Positions 54,782 to 63,038 of a stretch of 64,000 bases of DNA are shown in pieces; the stretch's first letter is position 1, and each line of letters begins with the position of its first letter. Origin of the DNA: Geminocystis herdmanii PCC 6308 (GTDB taxonomy: Bacteria > Cyanobacteriota > Cyanobacteriia > Cyanobacteriales > Cyanobacteriaceae); contig NZ_CM001775.1 of assembly GCF_000332235.1 (NCBI RefSeq), positions 4,140,272 through 4,204,271 of the forward strand, read 5' to 3'. The notes beneath the pieces are model-generated. The model saw nothing but the letters and a program-made list of their open reading frames with translations. It was not told where the DNA came from and ran no database searches. The translations under genes were made by a program, and so were the position numbers.

Positions 54782-55942
54782 TTATTTAGCTGATTGAATC
54801 AATAACCATGTCCCCGTACCTAAACCCAAGAAGTTGGGCAACCATGCCGCCATAAAAGGGGTTAAGATGCCCCAAATGCCCATAGATTCACTGACAAAAG
54901 ACAGTAAATAATAAGAGAAAATTAAACCGACACAAATACCAAAACTGGTAGCTTTATTGGTGTTTTGAGGACGCACTCCCAAAGCAGCACCGATTAAACC
55001 GAACACTACACAGACAAAAGGAAGGGATATTTTCCCTTGAATTCTAACTAAAATTTTACGAATTTCTTTTTCGTTGGCTTCTAATTTGACGATTTTTAAA
55101 TGTTCCCTAGCTTGGGCTATACTCATTTCATCATAACTTGGTGGTCTTTGGGCTAAGTCTAAAGGCGCTCTTGATAAGGCTAATTGTTGATGTTCAAAAC
55201 GAACTATGTTACGGTATGCTCCATCGGGAGAAATTAGATAAATTGTACCGTTGAAAAAATCCCAAACATTTTCTCCAATATTCCATGTGGCGGTTTTTGA
55301 GGTTAAAATCTGGTTTACTCCGTCTCTGGAAAGGTCTAAAATTGTTAAATCTTTCATCTGCTCTCCGTTAAATTCTTCCGCATAGAACAAACGAACTAGC
55401 ACTGAATGACGACTACCATCTTCATGTTCTACGGTGGTGTATTCTGGATATAATATATTACGATCTTTAAAGGTGGGACGCACTCTGTCTAAGGCTTTTT
55501 GCAGGGTTAGGGTGGCTTGTCGATTGGCAGATGGACTCACTACATCATTAATAAAAAAGGTTATTCCTGTGACAACTAGGCTTAAAAGAATCGCTGGAAT
55601 CACTAGACGATAAACGTTGACACCGATACTTTTTAGAGCAATAATTTCGCTATCGCTAGATAAACGGCTATAAGCCATGAGGGTGGCGAGTAATACTGAC
55701 ATGGGGAATGCAAGAGCAATAAATTCGGGCATTCTCAGCAGTAAAATTTTTAAGGCAACGGTTAATAATAGCCCTGATTCAGTTACTTTGCGGATTAGTT
55801 CAAAGAGTGTGCCGATGGACAATCCTAAAGAGGTAAATAGCCCGATACCAAAGAGAAAGGGTAATAATAGTTCGATCGTGATGTATCGATCCATCACTGA
55901 TATTTGGGGTAAAGATAGTTGGAATTTGGGTTCTTTTTCCAT
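54782..55942 (-). CDS. LptF/LptG family permease
   Basis: This 386-residue membrane protein has the YjgP/YjgQ layout: an N-terminal pair of helices (MDRYITIELLLPFLFGIGLFTSLGLSIGTLFELI), helices III, a large periplasmic beta domain (about 130-270) with TTVEHEDGSRHSVLVRLFY, and three C-terminal helices (ISLPFVCVVFGLIGAALGVRPQ). It extracts lipopolysaccharide from the cytoplasmic membrane together with LptB. Cyanobacteria normally have a single LptF/G-type gene, which would act as a homodimer. It lies 5 bases after the LptB gene. Confidence 0.9.
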   Translation of the reverse strand: MEKEPKFQLSLPQISVMDRYITIELLLPFLFGIGLFTSLGLSIGTLFELIRKVTESGLLLTVALKILLLRMPEFIALAFPMSVLLATLMAYSRLSSDSEIIALKSIGVNVYRLVIPAILLSLVVTGITFFINDVVSPSANRQATLTLQKALDRVRPTFKDRNILYPEYTTVEHEDGSRHSVLVRLFYAEEFNGEQMKDLTILDLSRDGVNQILTSKTATWNIGENVWDFFNGTIYLISPDGAYRNIVRFEHQQLALSRAPLDLAQRPPSYDEMSIAQAREHLKIVKLEANEKEIRKILVRIQGKISLPFVCVVFGLIGAALGVRPQNTNKATSFGICVGLIFSYYLLSFVSESMGIWGILTPFMAAWLPNFLGLGTGTWLLIQSAK

Positions 55943-55947
55943 GGGAT

Positions 55948-56676
55948 TTAGACTTGAAAATTATCTCCTAAATAATATTGTCTGACGAGGGGGTTATTGT
56001 AAAGTTCTTCTCCCGTACCTGATGCTAAGATTTGACCTTCTCTCATGATATACGATCGATTGGTAATAGCTAAAGTTTCTCGCACATTATGATCTGTAAT
56101 TAAGATACCCATACCTCGATCTTTTAGTCCGGCGATAATGTCTTGAATTTCTGATACTGCAATGGGATCAACCCCAGCAAAAGGTTCATCTAACAATAAA
56201 AATCTCGGACCATCTTTTCCCACGGCTAACGCCCTTGCTAACTCGGTTCTACGTCTTTCCCCCCCTGAAACCTGAGAACCTTGGGTATCCACTACTTTAT
56301 CCAAACGAAATTCTGAGATTAATTGTTCTAAACGCATTTTGCGAAAACGGGAAGAAGCATTTGTTTGTTCTAACACTAACTCTATATTTTCTTTGACGGT
56401 CAAATTTCTAAAAATACTAGCTTGTTGGGTTAAGTAACCAATACCTAATTTAGCTCGTTTATTTAACTGTAATTTAGTAATATTATCTTCATCTAAATAA
56501 ACATTACCCTCGTTAGGCTTGACTAAACCTGTAGCAATATAAAAAGTGGTGGTTTTACCAGCTCCATTAGGTCCTAATAAACCGACTATTTCTCCTTGAG
56601 AAACCTTAACGTTAACCCGATTAACAATACATCTTTTGCCATAGTATTTATGGACATTATCTAATAATAATTTCAT
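55948..56676 (-). CDS. lptB: LPS export ABC transporter ATPase
   Basis: This protein of about 242 residues is a full ABC ATPase: VGLLGPNGAGKTTTFYI (Walker A), YLTQQASIFRNLTVKEN (Q-loop), VSGGERRRTELARALAV (signature), FLLLDEPFAGVDPIA (Walker B) and ITDHNVRETL (H-loop). The SIFRNLT and TDHNVRE wording is that of LptB. It powers lipopolysaccharide transport with the permease gene that begins 5 bases downstream. I use ATG 56676, since a TTG 12 bases upstream has no support. Confidence 0.93.
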   Translation of the reverse strand: MKLLLDNVHKYYGKRCIVNRVNVKVSQGEIVGLLGPNGAGKTTTFYIATGLVKPNEGNVYLDEDNITKLQLNKRAKLGIGYLTQQASIFRNLTVKENIELVLEQTNASSRFRKMRLEQLISEFRLDKVVDTQGSQVSGGERRRTELARALAVGKDGPRFLLLDEPFAGVDPIAVSEIQDIIAGLKDRGMGILITDHNVRETLAITNRSYIMREGQILASGTGEELYNNPLVRQYYLGDNFQV

Positions 56677-56688
56677 TATAATGAGCAA

Positions 56689-57143
56689 TTTATCATTAAT
56701 ATATACTTAACAAGGTCATAACTTGAATTTTTCAAAAATGCCTATTTTCTAACTTTTTTACTCTATCCAATACCCAGAGATTATAGTCAACATCGTATAA
56801 AATTTTTTTTCAGTTTTTAATGGAGCTACCATTTATTGATTCTCCTAACTAATATTTAATTTTAGCTTAAATGTCGAGAGAAGCCCCACATCGTAAACAC
56901 TCACCCAAACAAATTTGATAGCGTGAACTAACCTGAGTTTGATAAAAGAATTCTTGAGGTTAATGGGTTTCACCTCAGTTCGATATAAGAAAAGTGGTGA
57001 AAACGAGACAAGTGGACAAGTCGAATGGTAGAACATCATCTATTTTTATGGTTCACTCAGACAGATAACGTGATTATGTTACATATCTTCAGATTCAGAA
57101 TAAAGATATTTTGCTTGAGAAAATAAAGCCTCACCAAAATTAT
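56689..57143. repeat. Gap with ACCTGAGTT-type repeats left of the ribosomal block
   Basis: AT-rich, no gene seen. A copy of the 39-base ACCTGAGTTTGATAAAAGAA repeat begins at 56931, followed by CACCTCAGTTCGATATAAGA at 56970 and GAGACAAGTGGACAAG at about 57005, the same order as in the 54371-54590 region. This suggests that a composite of about 90-200 bases was copied, with a variable middle. Confidence 0.65.
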
Positions 57144-57182
57144 AAAAAAAAACCCAACAAATAATTTATCTGTTAGGGTTTT
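57144..57182 (-). terminator. Intrinsic terminator of the ribosomal protein block
   Basis: On the minus strand AACCCTAACA pairs with TGTTGGGTT across an 11-base loop and is followed by a run of nine T. It lies 27 bases past the rpmE stop. It is the natural end of the leftward ribosomal protein transcript. Confidence 0.85.
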
Positions 57183-57208
57183 AATGTTATGAAAAAATCA
57201 AATTGATT

Positions 57209-57445
57209 CTATTTTGTCTCAGCTTCAGAATTTTCTTTACTCAGCATACCGTATTTACGCAAGAATCGATCGACCCTACCTTCAGTATCAATGATTTTTT
57301 GAGTACCAGTGTAGAAAGGATGATTACCAGACCAAACCTCTACATTAATTTCAGGTTGAGTAGAACCAACACGCATAACTTCTTCACCGTTACAAATAAC
57401 TTTCGCATCGGCATACCATTGGGGGTGTATTCCTTCTTTTGGCAT
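57209..57445 (-). CDS. rpmE: 50S ribosomal protein L31
   Basis: This 78-residue protein begins MPKEGIHPQWYADAKVICNGEEVM, then RVGSTQPEINVEVWSGNHPFYTGTQKI and ends in GRVDRFLRKYG. Of the four zinc-binding cysteines of type C+ L31 only one Cys (ICNG) is left, so this is a zinc-free (C-) form, usual in cyanobacteria. It is the last gene of the block, 84 bases after rpsI and followed by the terminator. Confidence 0.95.
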   Translation of the reverse strand: MPKEGIHPQWYADAKVICNGEEVMRVGSTQPEINVEVWSGNHPFYTGTQKIIDTEGRVDRFLRKYGMLSKENSEAETK

Positions 57446-57529
57446 TATCTTAATTTCCTTCTTATATTAATAATAATTTAAACAACAAAATACCATTTCT
57501 TCCCCCTTTGAAAGAGGAAAGATAACATA

Positions 57530-57928
57530 TTAACGTTTAGAGTATTGAGGAGCTTTACGAGCTTTATGTAAACCATACTTCTTACGTTCTTTAGCACGGG
57601 GATCACGAGTTAAGTAACCTTCCGCTTTCAAAGGTTGACGATTCTCAGGATCGAGCTGACATAATGCACGGGCAACCCCTAATTTAACCGCATCCGACTG
57701 TCCAGTTAAACCACCGCCATGGGAATTGACTAAAATATCATACTCATTTTCTAACCCCAAAGTTTCAAGAGGAGCTTTTAAGGCTTGAATATAATCTTGA
57801 ATTTGTTGAAAATATTCCGAACCTTCACGATTATTAACTTTGACTGCTCCTGTACCGGGTACAAGGCGAACTCTGGCAACGGAAGACTTACGACGACCTG
57901 TACCAAGATAAACTACTTTGTTAGACAT
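57530..57928 (-). CDS. rpsI: 30S ribosomal protein S9
   Basis: This 132-residue protein has [20 protein letters not shown] at the start, [23 protein letters not shown] in the middle and the C-terminal [27 protein letters not shown], whose last Lys-Arg reaches the P-site tRNA. Its ATG shares one base with the rplM stop (TAATG), indicating coupled translation. Confidence 0.97.
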   Translation of the reverse strand: MSNKVVYLGTGRRKSSVARVRLVPGTGAVKVNNREGSEYFQQIQDYIQALKAPLETLGLENEYDILVNSHGGGLTGQSDAVKLGVARALCQLDPENRQPLKAEGYLTRDPRAKERKKYGLHKARKAPQYSKR

Positions 57929-58383
57929 TATTTATCTCCTCCGGGGATAGTATTAATGGTTAAAACTTCAGGTTTTTGGGCTGAATGAGGATGATTAGAA
58001 CCAGTATAAACTTTAAGTTTAGTAAACAAAGTTCTACCTAAACTATTCTTAGGTAACATACCCTTAACAGCCGTTTCGATAATTCTTTCAGGGATACGTT
58101 TTTGTAACTTATCAAAAGTTTCCGTTTTCATCCCACCGGGGCGCCCTGAGTGACGGCGATAAAGTTTTTGTTCGCCTTTTTTACCAGTAACAACTACTTT
58201 TTCGGCATTAACAACAATGACAAAATCCCCTGTATCTAAGTGAGGGGTGAAAGTCGGTTTATTTTTTCCTCTTAAAACATTAGCAATTTCAGTGGCTAAT
58301 CTGCCGAGGCGTTGATCTTGAGCATCAACAATAAACCATTTTTTTTCTATATCTTCTAGTTTAGGAACTATTGTTTTATTCAT
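57928..58383 (-). CDS. rplM: 50S ribosomal protein L13
   Basis: This 151-residue protein shows [52 protein letters not shown] and [34 protein letters not shown]. It is an early-assembling large-subunit protein. It is 15 bases downstream of truA and overlaps rpsI by one base. Confidence 0.97.
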   Translation of the reverse strand: MNKTIVPKLEDIEKKWFIVDAQDQRLGRLATEIANVLRGKNKPTFTPHLDTGDFVIVVNAEKVVVTGKKGEQKLYRRHSGRPGGMKTETFDKLQKRIPERIIETAVKGMLPKNSLGRTLFTKLKVYTGSNHPHSAQKPEVLTINTIPGGDK

Positions 58384-58398
58384 TTTAATTGAGACTTT

Positions 58399-59217
58399 TT
58401 AACTAAAAGTAAAAATAGGTTGAGTATTAAACCATATTGATTCTGGTATCGGAAAATCCTGATAACCTACTCTTAACAAACATAATCCTTTTGCTGGAGC
58501 TGAATATTTTACTAAGTCTCGCCGTCGATCGAGCCAAATATCTTGAAACTCTGACAAAGACTTTTTTCTTGTACCCACTTCTACTAACATCCCCACCAAT
58601 AATCTGACCATACCATATAAAAAACCACTAGCTTGTATTTCAATATGTATCAGGTCTTCTTTTCGATCGCAACAAACCTCTTGCACTTCTAAAACTGAGT
58701 GTAAACGTTTAGAACCTGCTCTACGAAAAGCACTCAGATCGTGAACTCCCAGTAAAGGATTAAGCGCTTGTTGAATCAAAGATTCATCTAAAGGCTGATG
58801 ATAGTAGTGCCAACTAAACGGTTGTAAAAATAGATTGGGAACTTTACCAGTATATATAGTATAACGATAACGTCGATATAACGCTGAAAAACAAGCGTGC
58901 CAATCATTTGCTACTTGTGCCGATGCCCTAATCAAAATATCATCAGGTAAACATCCATTGAGGACTTTTGCCCAACGATCGGGCGGTACAGCAGAATTAA
59001 CATTAAAATGGGCTACTTGTGCCGCCCCATGAACACCGCTATCGGTTCTTCCTGCACCATGAATAGTGACAGAATGACCCACAATTAAGGCGATGGCATT
59101 TTCGATTTCCTCTTGAACAGTCTTATAATTAGGCTGTCTTTGCCAACCATGATAATTAGTACCTAAATACTGAATTACTAAAGCAATTCTTTTTGTGTCT
59201 TGGGTTTCATTACTCAT
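58399..59217 (-). CDS. truA: tRNA pseudouridine(38-40) synthase
   Basis: This 272-residue enzyme has IALVIQYLGTNYHGWQRQPN, the catalytic HGAGRTDSGVHGAAQVAHF (Asp in GRTDSGVHA), DWHACFSALYRRYRYTIY and LLVGMLVEVGTRKKS. It forms pseudouridine at positions 38-40 of the tRNA anticodon arm. Position between rplQ and rplM is the usual one in cyanobacteria. The gap to rplQ is 24 bases. Confidence 0.95.
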   Translation of the reverse strand: MSNETQDTKRIALVIQYLGTNYHGWQRQPNYKTVQEEIENAIALIVGHSVTIHGAGRTDSGVHGAAQVAHFNVNSAVPPDRWAKVLNGCLPDDILIRASAQVANDWHACFSALYRRYRYTIYTGKVPNLFLQPFSWHYYHQPLDESLIQQALNPLLGVHDLSAFRRAGSKRLHSVLEVQEVCCDRKEDLIHIEIQASGFLYGMVRLLVGMLVEVGTRKKSLSEFQDIWLDRRRDLVKYSAPAKGLCLLRVGYQDFPIPESIWFNTQPIFTFS

Positions 59218-59241
59218 GAATGGAAAAATTAGAAAATAGAA

Positions 59242-59592
59242 TTAGACTAATTGAATGATCGCCATTTCAGCGTTATCACCCCGACGGCTTTTCGTACGTA
59301 CAACTCTGGTATAACCACCATTACGAGAGCCATAACGTTCTTGAGCTTTAGCAAAAATGTCATTGACTAAATCTTTGTCATAGACATAACCTAAAGCCTT
59401 CCGTCGGGAAGCTAAAGAACCATCCTTAGCTAAAGTAATCATTTTATCAGCAGTAGTACGCACTGCTTTGGCACGAGCTTTAGTCGTGGTAATTTCACCT
59501 TCTCTCAATAACTGAGTAGTTAAAGCACGGAGAAGGGCTTTTCTTTGGTCTGCTGGTAAGCCTAATAAAGGCACTTTACAACGGTGACGCAT
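59242..59592 (-). CDS. rplQ: 50S ribosomal protein L17
   Basis: This 116-residue protein opens [45 protein letters not shown] and ends [20 protein letters not shown], the full bacterial L17 length. It lines the exit side of the large subunit. It has a good ribosome-binding site (TAAGGAGGAAATTA on the minus strand). The 134-base gap to rpoA contains an octamer array. Confidence 0.97.
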   Translation of the reverse strand: MRHRCKVPLLGLPADQRKALLRALTTQLLREGEITTTKARAKAVRTTADKMITLAKDGSLASRRKALGYVYDKDLVNDIFAKAQERYGSRNGGYTRVVRTKSRRGDNAEMAIIQLV

Positions 59593-59687
59593 TAATTTCC
59601 TCCTTAAATTATTTTTTGTTTTACAATACTCTTAAAGAATCACAAGATTTGAGGAAGATAATTCAGATAAAATATTTTTATCCGCTT

Positions 59688-59719
59688 GTCCACCTGTCCA
59701 CCTGTCCACCTGTCCACCT
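59688..59719. repeat. Octamer array (GTCCACCT)4 between rpoA and rplQ
   Basis: Four perfect copies of GTCCACCT inserted in the intercistronic space of an otherwise compact ribosomal operon. The same octamer has six copies at 62953-63000 and, inverted, shorter runs at 54564-54587 and near 57007. Confidence 0.9.
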
Positions 59720-59726
59720 TTCTTGA

Positions 59727-60716
59727 TTAAGGAGTTGCGACGGGATCAGCACTTTGAATTAAATCACCAGCGGGAGAATCTTTCATTTTCCCCTCTGCTA
59801 AAGTAATTCCTAAACGCTGCTGCAAGGCTTCGATCACTTCTTCCGCAGATTTTTGACCGAAATTCTTGATTTCTAAGAGGTCATCTTGAGAATATTCTAA
59901 TAAATCAGCTACCGTATTGATTTGTGCTCGTTTCAAACAGTTGTAGGCACGAACTGAGAGATTTAATTCTTCGATGGGGATTTGACTTGAAGGATCTTCT
60001 GGTTCTTCCATTTCTTCTGGTTGTCCCGAAATACTGGTAACGTCCATTAATGGGGTAAATAAATCTACCAAAATTGCCGATGCTTCTGAAAGAGCTTCTT
60101 CAGGTTTAATGCTTCCATTCGTCCATATTTCTAAAATAAGTCGATCGCACAATTCACCTTCATGACGAATTTCTTCTACGGAGAAGTTAACCTTCGTCAC
60201 CGGCATAAACACAGAATCAATCTGCAAAAAATCGAGAGAACTATTTTCATCTTTGCCTTTTAGAATGGCTCGATAACCAATACCTTTCTCAACTTTAAAT
60301 TCCATCTCCAATTTTGCACCTTTACCCAAGGTACAAATATACTGACTCGGTTCGACTACTTCTATTTCTGATGGTAAATCAAATTTAGACGCAGTAACAG
60401 TACAGGGACCTACAGCTACTAAACGACCAATTTGAGGTGTATGAGTATAGCTTTTAAAGGTAATCCCTTTCATGTTGAGCATGATTTCTAAAACATCTTC
60501 TCTTACCCCTTCCACCACCGCAAATTCATGATTTACCCCTGCGATTCTGACGGCGGTAACGGCGGCCCCTTCTAAGTTGGACAACATTACTCGTCTCAAG
60601 GAATTACCCAAAGTTATACCTTGCCCTCTTCCCAAAGGTTCTAGTACAAATTTGCCATATTGTCCATGATTTTTTTGAGTTTTATGTACTAAGCAATCTA
60701 TTTTAAACACAGCCAC
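59727..60716 (-). CDS. rpoA: RNA polymerase alpha subunit
   Basis: This 329-residue subunit has an N-terminal dimerisation domain (YGKFVLEPLGRGQGITLGNSLRRVMLSNLEGAAVTAVRIAGVNHEF) and a C-terminal DNA- and activator-binding domain from about 245 (LNLSVRAYNCLKRAQINTVADLLEYSQDDLLEIKNFGQKSAEEV). It initiates assembly of the polymerase core. Length is a little over the usual 314 because of an extended tail. Confidence 0.97.
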   Translation of the reverse strand: MAVFKIDCLVHKTQKNHGQYGKFVLEPLGRGQGITLGNSLRRVMLSNLEGAAVTAVRIAGVNHEFAVVEGVREDVLEIMLNMKGITFKSYTHTPQIGRLVAVGPCTVTASKFDLPSEIEVVEPSQYICTLGKGAKLEMEFKVEKGIGYRAILKGKDENSSLDFLQIDSVFMPVTKVNFSVEEIRHEGELCDRLILEIWTNGSIKPEEALSEASAILVDLFTPLMDVTSISGQPEEMEEPEDPSSQIPIEELNLSVRAYNCLKRAQINTVADLLEYSQDDLLEIKNFGQKSAEEVIEALQQRLGITLAEGKMKDSPAGDLIQSADPVATP

Positions 60717-60810
60717 AGTGGTTATTTCCTCGATTTATGAAGTCAGGTTTAGATACAAAGATTTTGATAATCAATTTTTCCTTGGGGAAGTTGCTGATTA
60801 TCATTAAGTT

Positions 60811-61203
60811 TTAGACTCTGCGTCTTTTAGGGGGGCGACAGCCATTGTGAGGAATGGGGGTAATATCTCGAATTAATGTAATTTCTAATCCTGCTCCTTG
60901 TAAAGCACGGATGGCAGTTTCTCTACCTGCCCCCGGTCCACTAACCATCACATCCACTTGTCTCATTCCATTATCCATTGCGGTTCTAGCTGCGCTGTCT
61001 GCCGCCGTTTGAGCTGCAAAGGGTGTACCTTTTTTTGCTCCTTTAAAACCACTAGAACCTGCTGTTGCCCATGAAATCACGTTTCCCATCGTATCCGTAA
61101 TAGTTACGATCGTATTGTTGAATGTGGATTTAATATGAGCAACGCCACTGGGAATGTTTTTCTTTTGTTTTTTCGGTGTTCCCCTTTTTGTGGGTCTTGC
61201 CAT
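60811..61203 (-). CDS. rpsK: 30S ribosomal protein S11
   Basis: This 130-residue protein shows [61 protein letters not shown] and the end [17 protein letters not shown]. It binds 16S rRNA at the platform and contacts mRNA near the E site. A 94-base gap to rpoA and a 172-base gap to rpsM are wide for this operon; no gene is seen in either. Confidence 0.97.
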   Translation of the reverse strand: MARPTKRGTPKKQKKNIPSGVAHIKSTFNNTIVTITDTMGNVISWATAGSSGFKGAKKGTPFAAQTAADSAARTAMDNGMRQVDVMVSGPGAGRETAIRALQGAGLEITLIRDITPIPHNGCRPPKRRRV

Positions 61204-61375
61204 GCCGGATATACCTCTTTAACTGAATTTGTTTAATTTAAGTTTTAGATTTAGTTAGTTTTTTTAAGCTGTGATGTTGTGTCACTAGGCATGATGTAAG
61301 GTGATCTTAGGTTTTTGCAACCCAAACTGAACGGTATTCAGGATGCTGATACTAAAATGCAATCCTTGTATCTCT

Positions 61376-61756
61376 CTATTTCTTAGGAGCTTTTTTCTTC
61401 CCTGCGATCGCCACTCTGCGACCACGGCGAGTTCTAGCATTAGTACGAGTTCTTTGTCCTCTCAAGGGCAATCCTTGACGGTGACGACGACCTCTGTAAG
61501 TGCCAATGTCCCCTAAACGCTTAATATTCATCGCTTCTAAGCGACGTAAATCTCCCTCGATTTGAAAGTTCTCATCGATGTAGGCTCTTAGTTTTGTGAC
61601 ATCTTCATCACTCAAATCTCTAACTCTGGTGTCTGGGTTTACCCCTGTCGCTGCCAGAATTTTTTGAGATGAGGTTAAACCGATGCCATACAAGTAGGTA
61701 AGTCCTATTTCGACTCGTTTGTCACGAGGTAAGTCAATACCAGAAATCCTTGCCAT
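61376..61756 (-). CDS. rpsM: 30S ribosomal protein S13
   Basis: This 126-residue protein has [58 protein letters not shown] and the basic end [27 protein letters not shown]. It forms the head of the small subunit and touches tRNA in the P site. Confidence 0.97.
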   Translation of the reverse strand: MARISGIDLPRDKRVEIGLTYLYGIGLTSSQKILAATGVNPDTRVRDLSDEDVTKLRAYIDENFQIEGDLRRLEAMNIKRLGDIGTYRGRRHRQGLPLRGQRTRTNARTRRGRRVAIAGKKKAPKK

Positions 61757-61841
61757 GTTTTCGTTTCCTTTATTAGTCTCGTTATTTTTACCAAAAATTA
61801 GTCAAACTCACCATTAATGAGTTAGACTTGTGTTTAAGATT

Positions 61842-61955
61842 TTATCCCTGACGTTGTTTATGTTTGGGGTTGGAACAGATCACCATCACCCGTCCTTTAC
61901 GGCGGATAACACGACACTTGTCGCAAATTTTTTTGACTGATGCTCTTACTTTCAT
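61842..61955 (-). CDS. rpmJ: 50S ribosomal protein L36
   Basis: A 37-residue protein too short for most gene finders: starts [20 protein letters not shown] and ends [15 protein letters not shown]. The zinc ligands Cys-x2-Cys (ICDKC), Cys (VICSN) and His (PKHKQ) are all present, so it is the zinc-binding form. It lies between rpsM (85 bases) and infA (92 bases), its usual place. Confidence 0.96.
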   Translation of the reverse strand: MKVRASVKKICDKCRVIRRKGRVMVICSNPKHKQRQG

Positions 61956-62047
61956 AGTAGTAGTTTACACTGCAAGCTTTTAATTATAACAGGATATGAG
62001 GATCACTGTCAAATAGTGAATAATTGACAATTTTCATTGTCTTGTAT

Positions 62048-62278
62048 TTAGCCTTTTTTGCCTTTTAATCGGTAAGTTATTCTTCCTTTACTTAAATCGT
62101 AAGGGGTTAATTCTACTTTGACTCGATCGCCCGGTAGAATTTTGATATAATTACGTCTAATTTTTCCAGCAATATGGGCTAATACGTTAAAACCGTTATC
62201 TAAATCAACTCGAAACATTGCGTTAGGGAGGGATTCAGTTACAGTTCCTTCCATTTCAATCAGATCTTTTTTCGACAT
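62048..62278 (-). CDS. infA: Translation initiation factor IF-1
   Basis: This 76-residue OB-fold protein reads [24 protein letters not shown], with [45 protein letters not shown]. It occupies the A site during initiation. It sits 65 bases after adk in the usual secY-adk-infA-rpmJ order. Confidence 0.97.
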   Translation of the reverse strand: MSKKDLIEMEGTVTESLPNAMFRVDLDNGFNVLAHIAGKIRRNYIKILPGDRVKVELTPYDLSKGRITYRLKGKKG

Positions 62279-62343
62279 AGTATTTATTTATAAGATATTT
62301 TGTAATCCCTTTTGATTTTATCAAATCTATCGATAGTTAGACT

Positions 62344-62898
62344 TTAGGATTTTACTATGGTTTCTAATTCCTGACTGATTTGGGAAAGTTCTCGATCGCC
62401 ATTAACATTTTTCAGTAATTGATGTTTTTCATAATAGTCAATTAAAGGAGCGGTTTGTTGACGATAAACTTCTAAGCGGTGGGTGATTACCTCCTCGTTA
62501 TCGTCTTTTCTACCTCTAGCTAAGAGACGTTTTAATAATACATCATCGGGGACATCAAAGTTAATGACACCAGTACAAATCTGATGTAATTCCTGAAGAA
62601 GATTGGTTAAAAAATCCGCTTGAGGAACGTTGCGAGGAAATCCATCTAAAATCCATCCTTTTTGAGCGTCTTCTTGTCCTAGTCTTTCTTTGATTAGGTC
62701 TAAAATTAACTCATCGGGGACTAAATCACCGTTATCCACATAACCTTTGGCTTTGATTCCTAAAGGAGTTCCATCAGCGATCGAATTTCGGAGAATTTCC
62801 CCCGTGGAAATATGGGGGATGCCCAAGTTTTCCGCTAAAATTTGCGCTTGAGTGCCTTTTCCAGCACCCGGTGCGCCTAAAAATATAAGTTTTGTCAT
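62344..62898 (-). CDS. adk: Adenylate kinase
   Basis: This 184-residue short-type adenylate kinase has LIFLGAPGAGKGTQAQIL (P-loop), HISTGEILRNSIADGTPLG (AMP site), GWILDGFPRNVPQADFL and RLLARGRKDDNEEVITHRLEVYRQQT. The short LID region lacks the zinc-type insertion, as usual for cyanobacterial Adk. It interconverts AMP, ADP and ATP. The 140-base space between it and secY contains repeats, unusual inside this operon. Confidence 0.96.
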   Translation of the reverse strand: MTKLIFLGAPGAGKGTQAQILAENLGIPHISTGEILRNSIADGTPLGIKAKGYVDNGDLVPDELILDLIKERLGQEDAQKGWILDGFPRNVPQADFLTNLLQELHQICTGVINFDVPDDVLLKRLLARGRKDDNEEVITHRLEVYRQQTAPLIDYYEKHQLLKNVNGDRELSQISQELETIVKS

Positions 62899-62952
62899 GT
62901 TTTATTTAATGAGCCGTGAATAGTGAATAGTGAATGTTGATTAATTGTTCTA

Positions 62953-63000
62953 GTCCACTTGTCCACCTGTCCACCTGTCCACCTGTCCACTTGTCCACCT
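62953..63000. repeat. Octamer array (GTCCACCT)6 between secY and adk
   Basis: Six tandem units of GTCCAC(C/T)T, the second array of this unit in the ribosomal block. It is preceded by GTGAATA repeats (62920-62934) and followed by a diverged CCAAAAGACTTTG gene-end motif near 63016. No gene is supported here despite short open frames on both strands. Confidence 0.9.
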
Positions 63001-63038
63001 GTCTCTTACCCTTACCAAAAGACTTTGTTGAACAGCAA

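Noticed and set aside
57203-57481. 92-codon frame opposite rpmE
   Set aside because: Antisense to a universally conserved ribosomal protein gene and without ribosome-binding site or family features.
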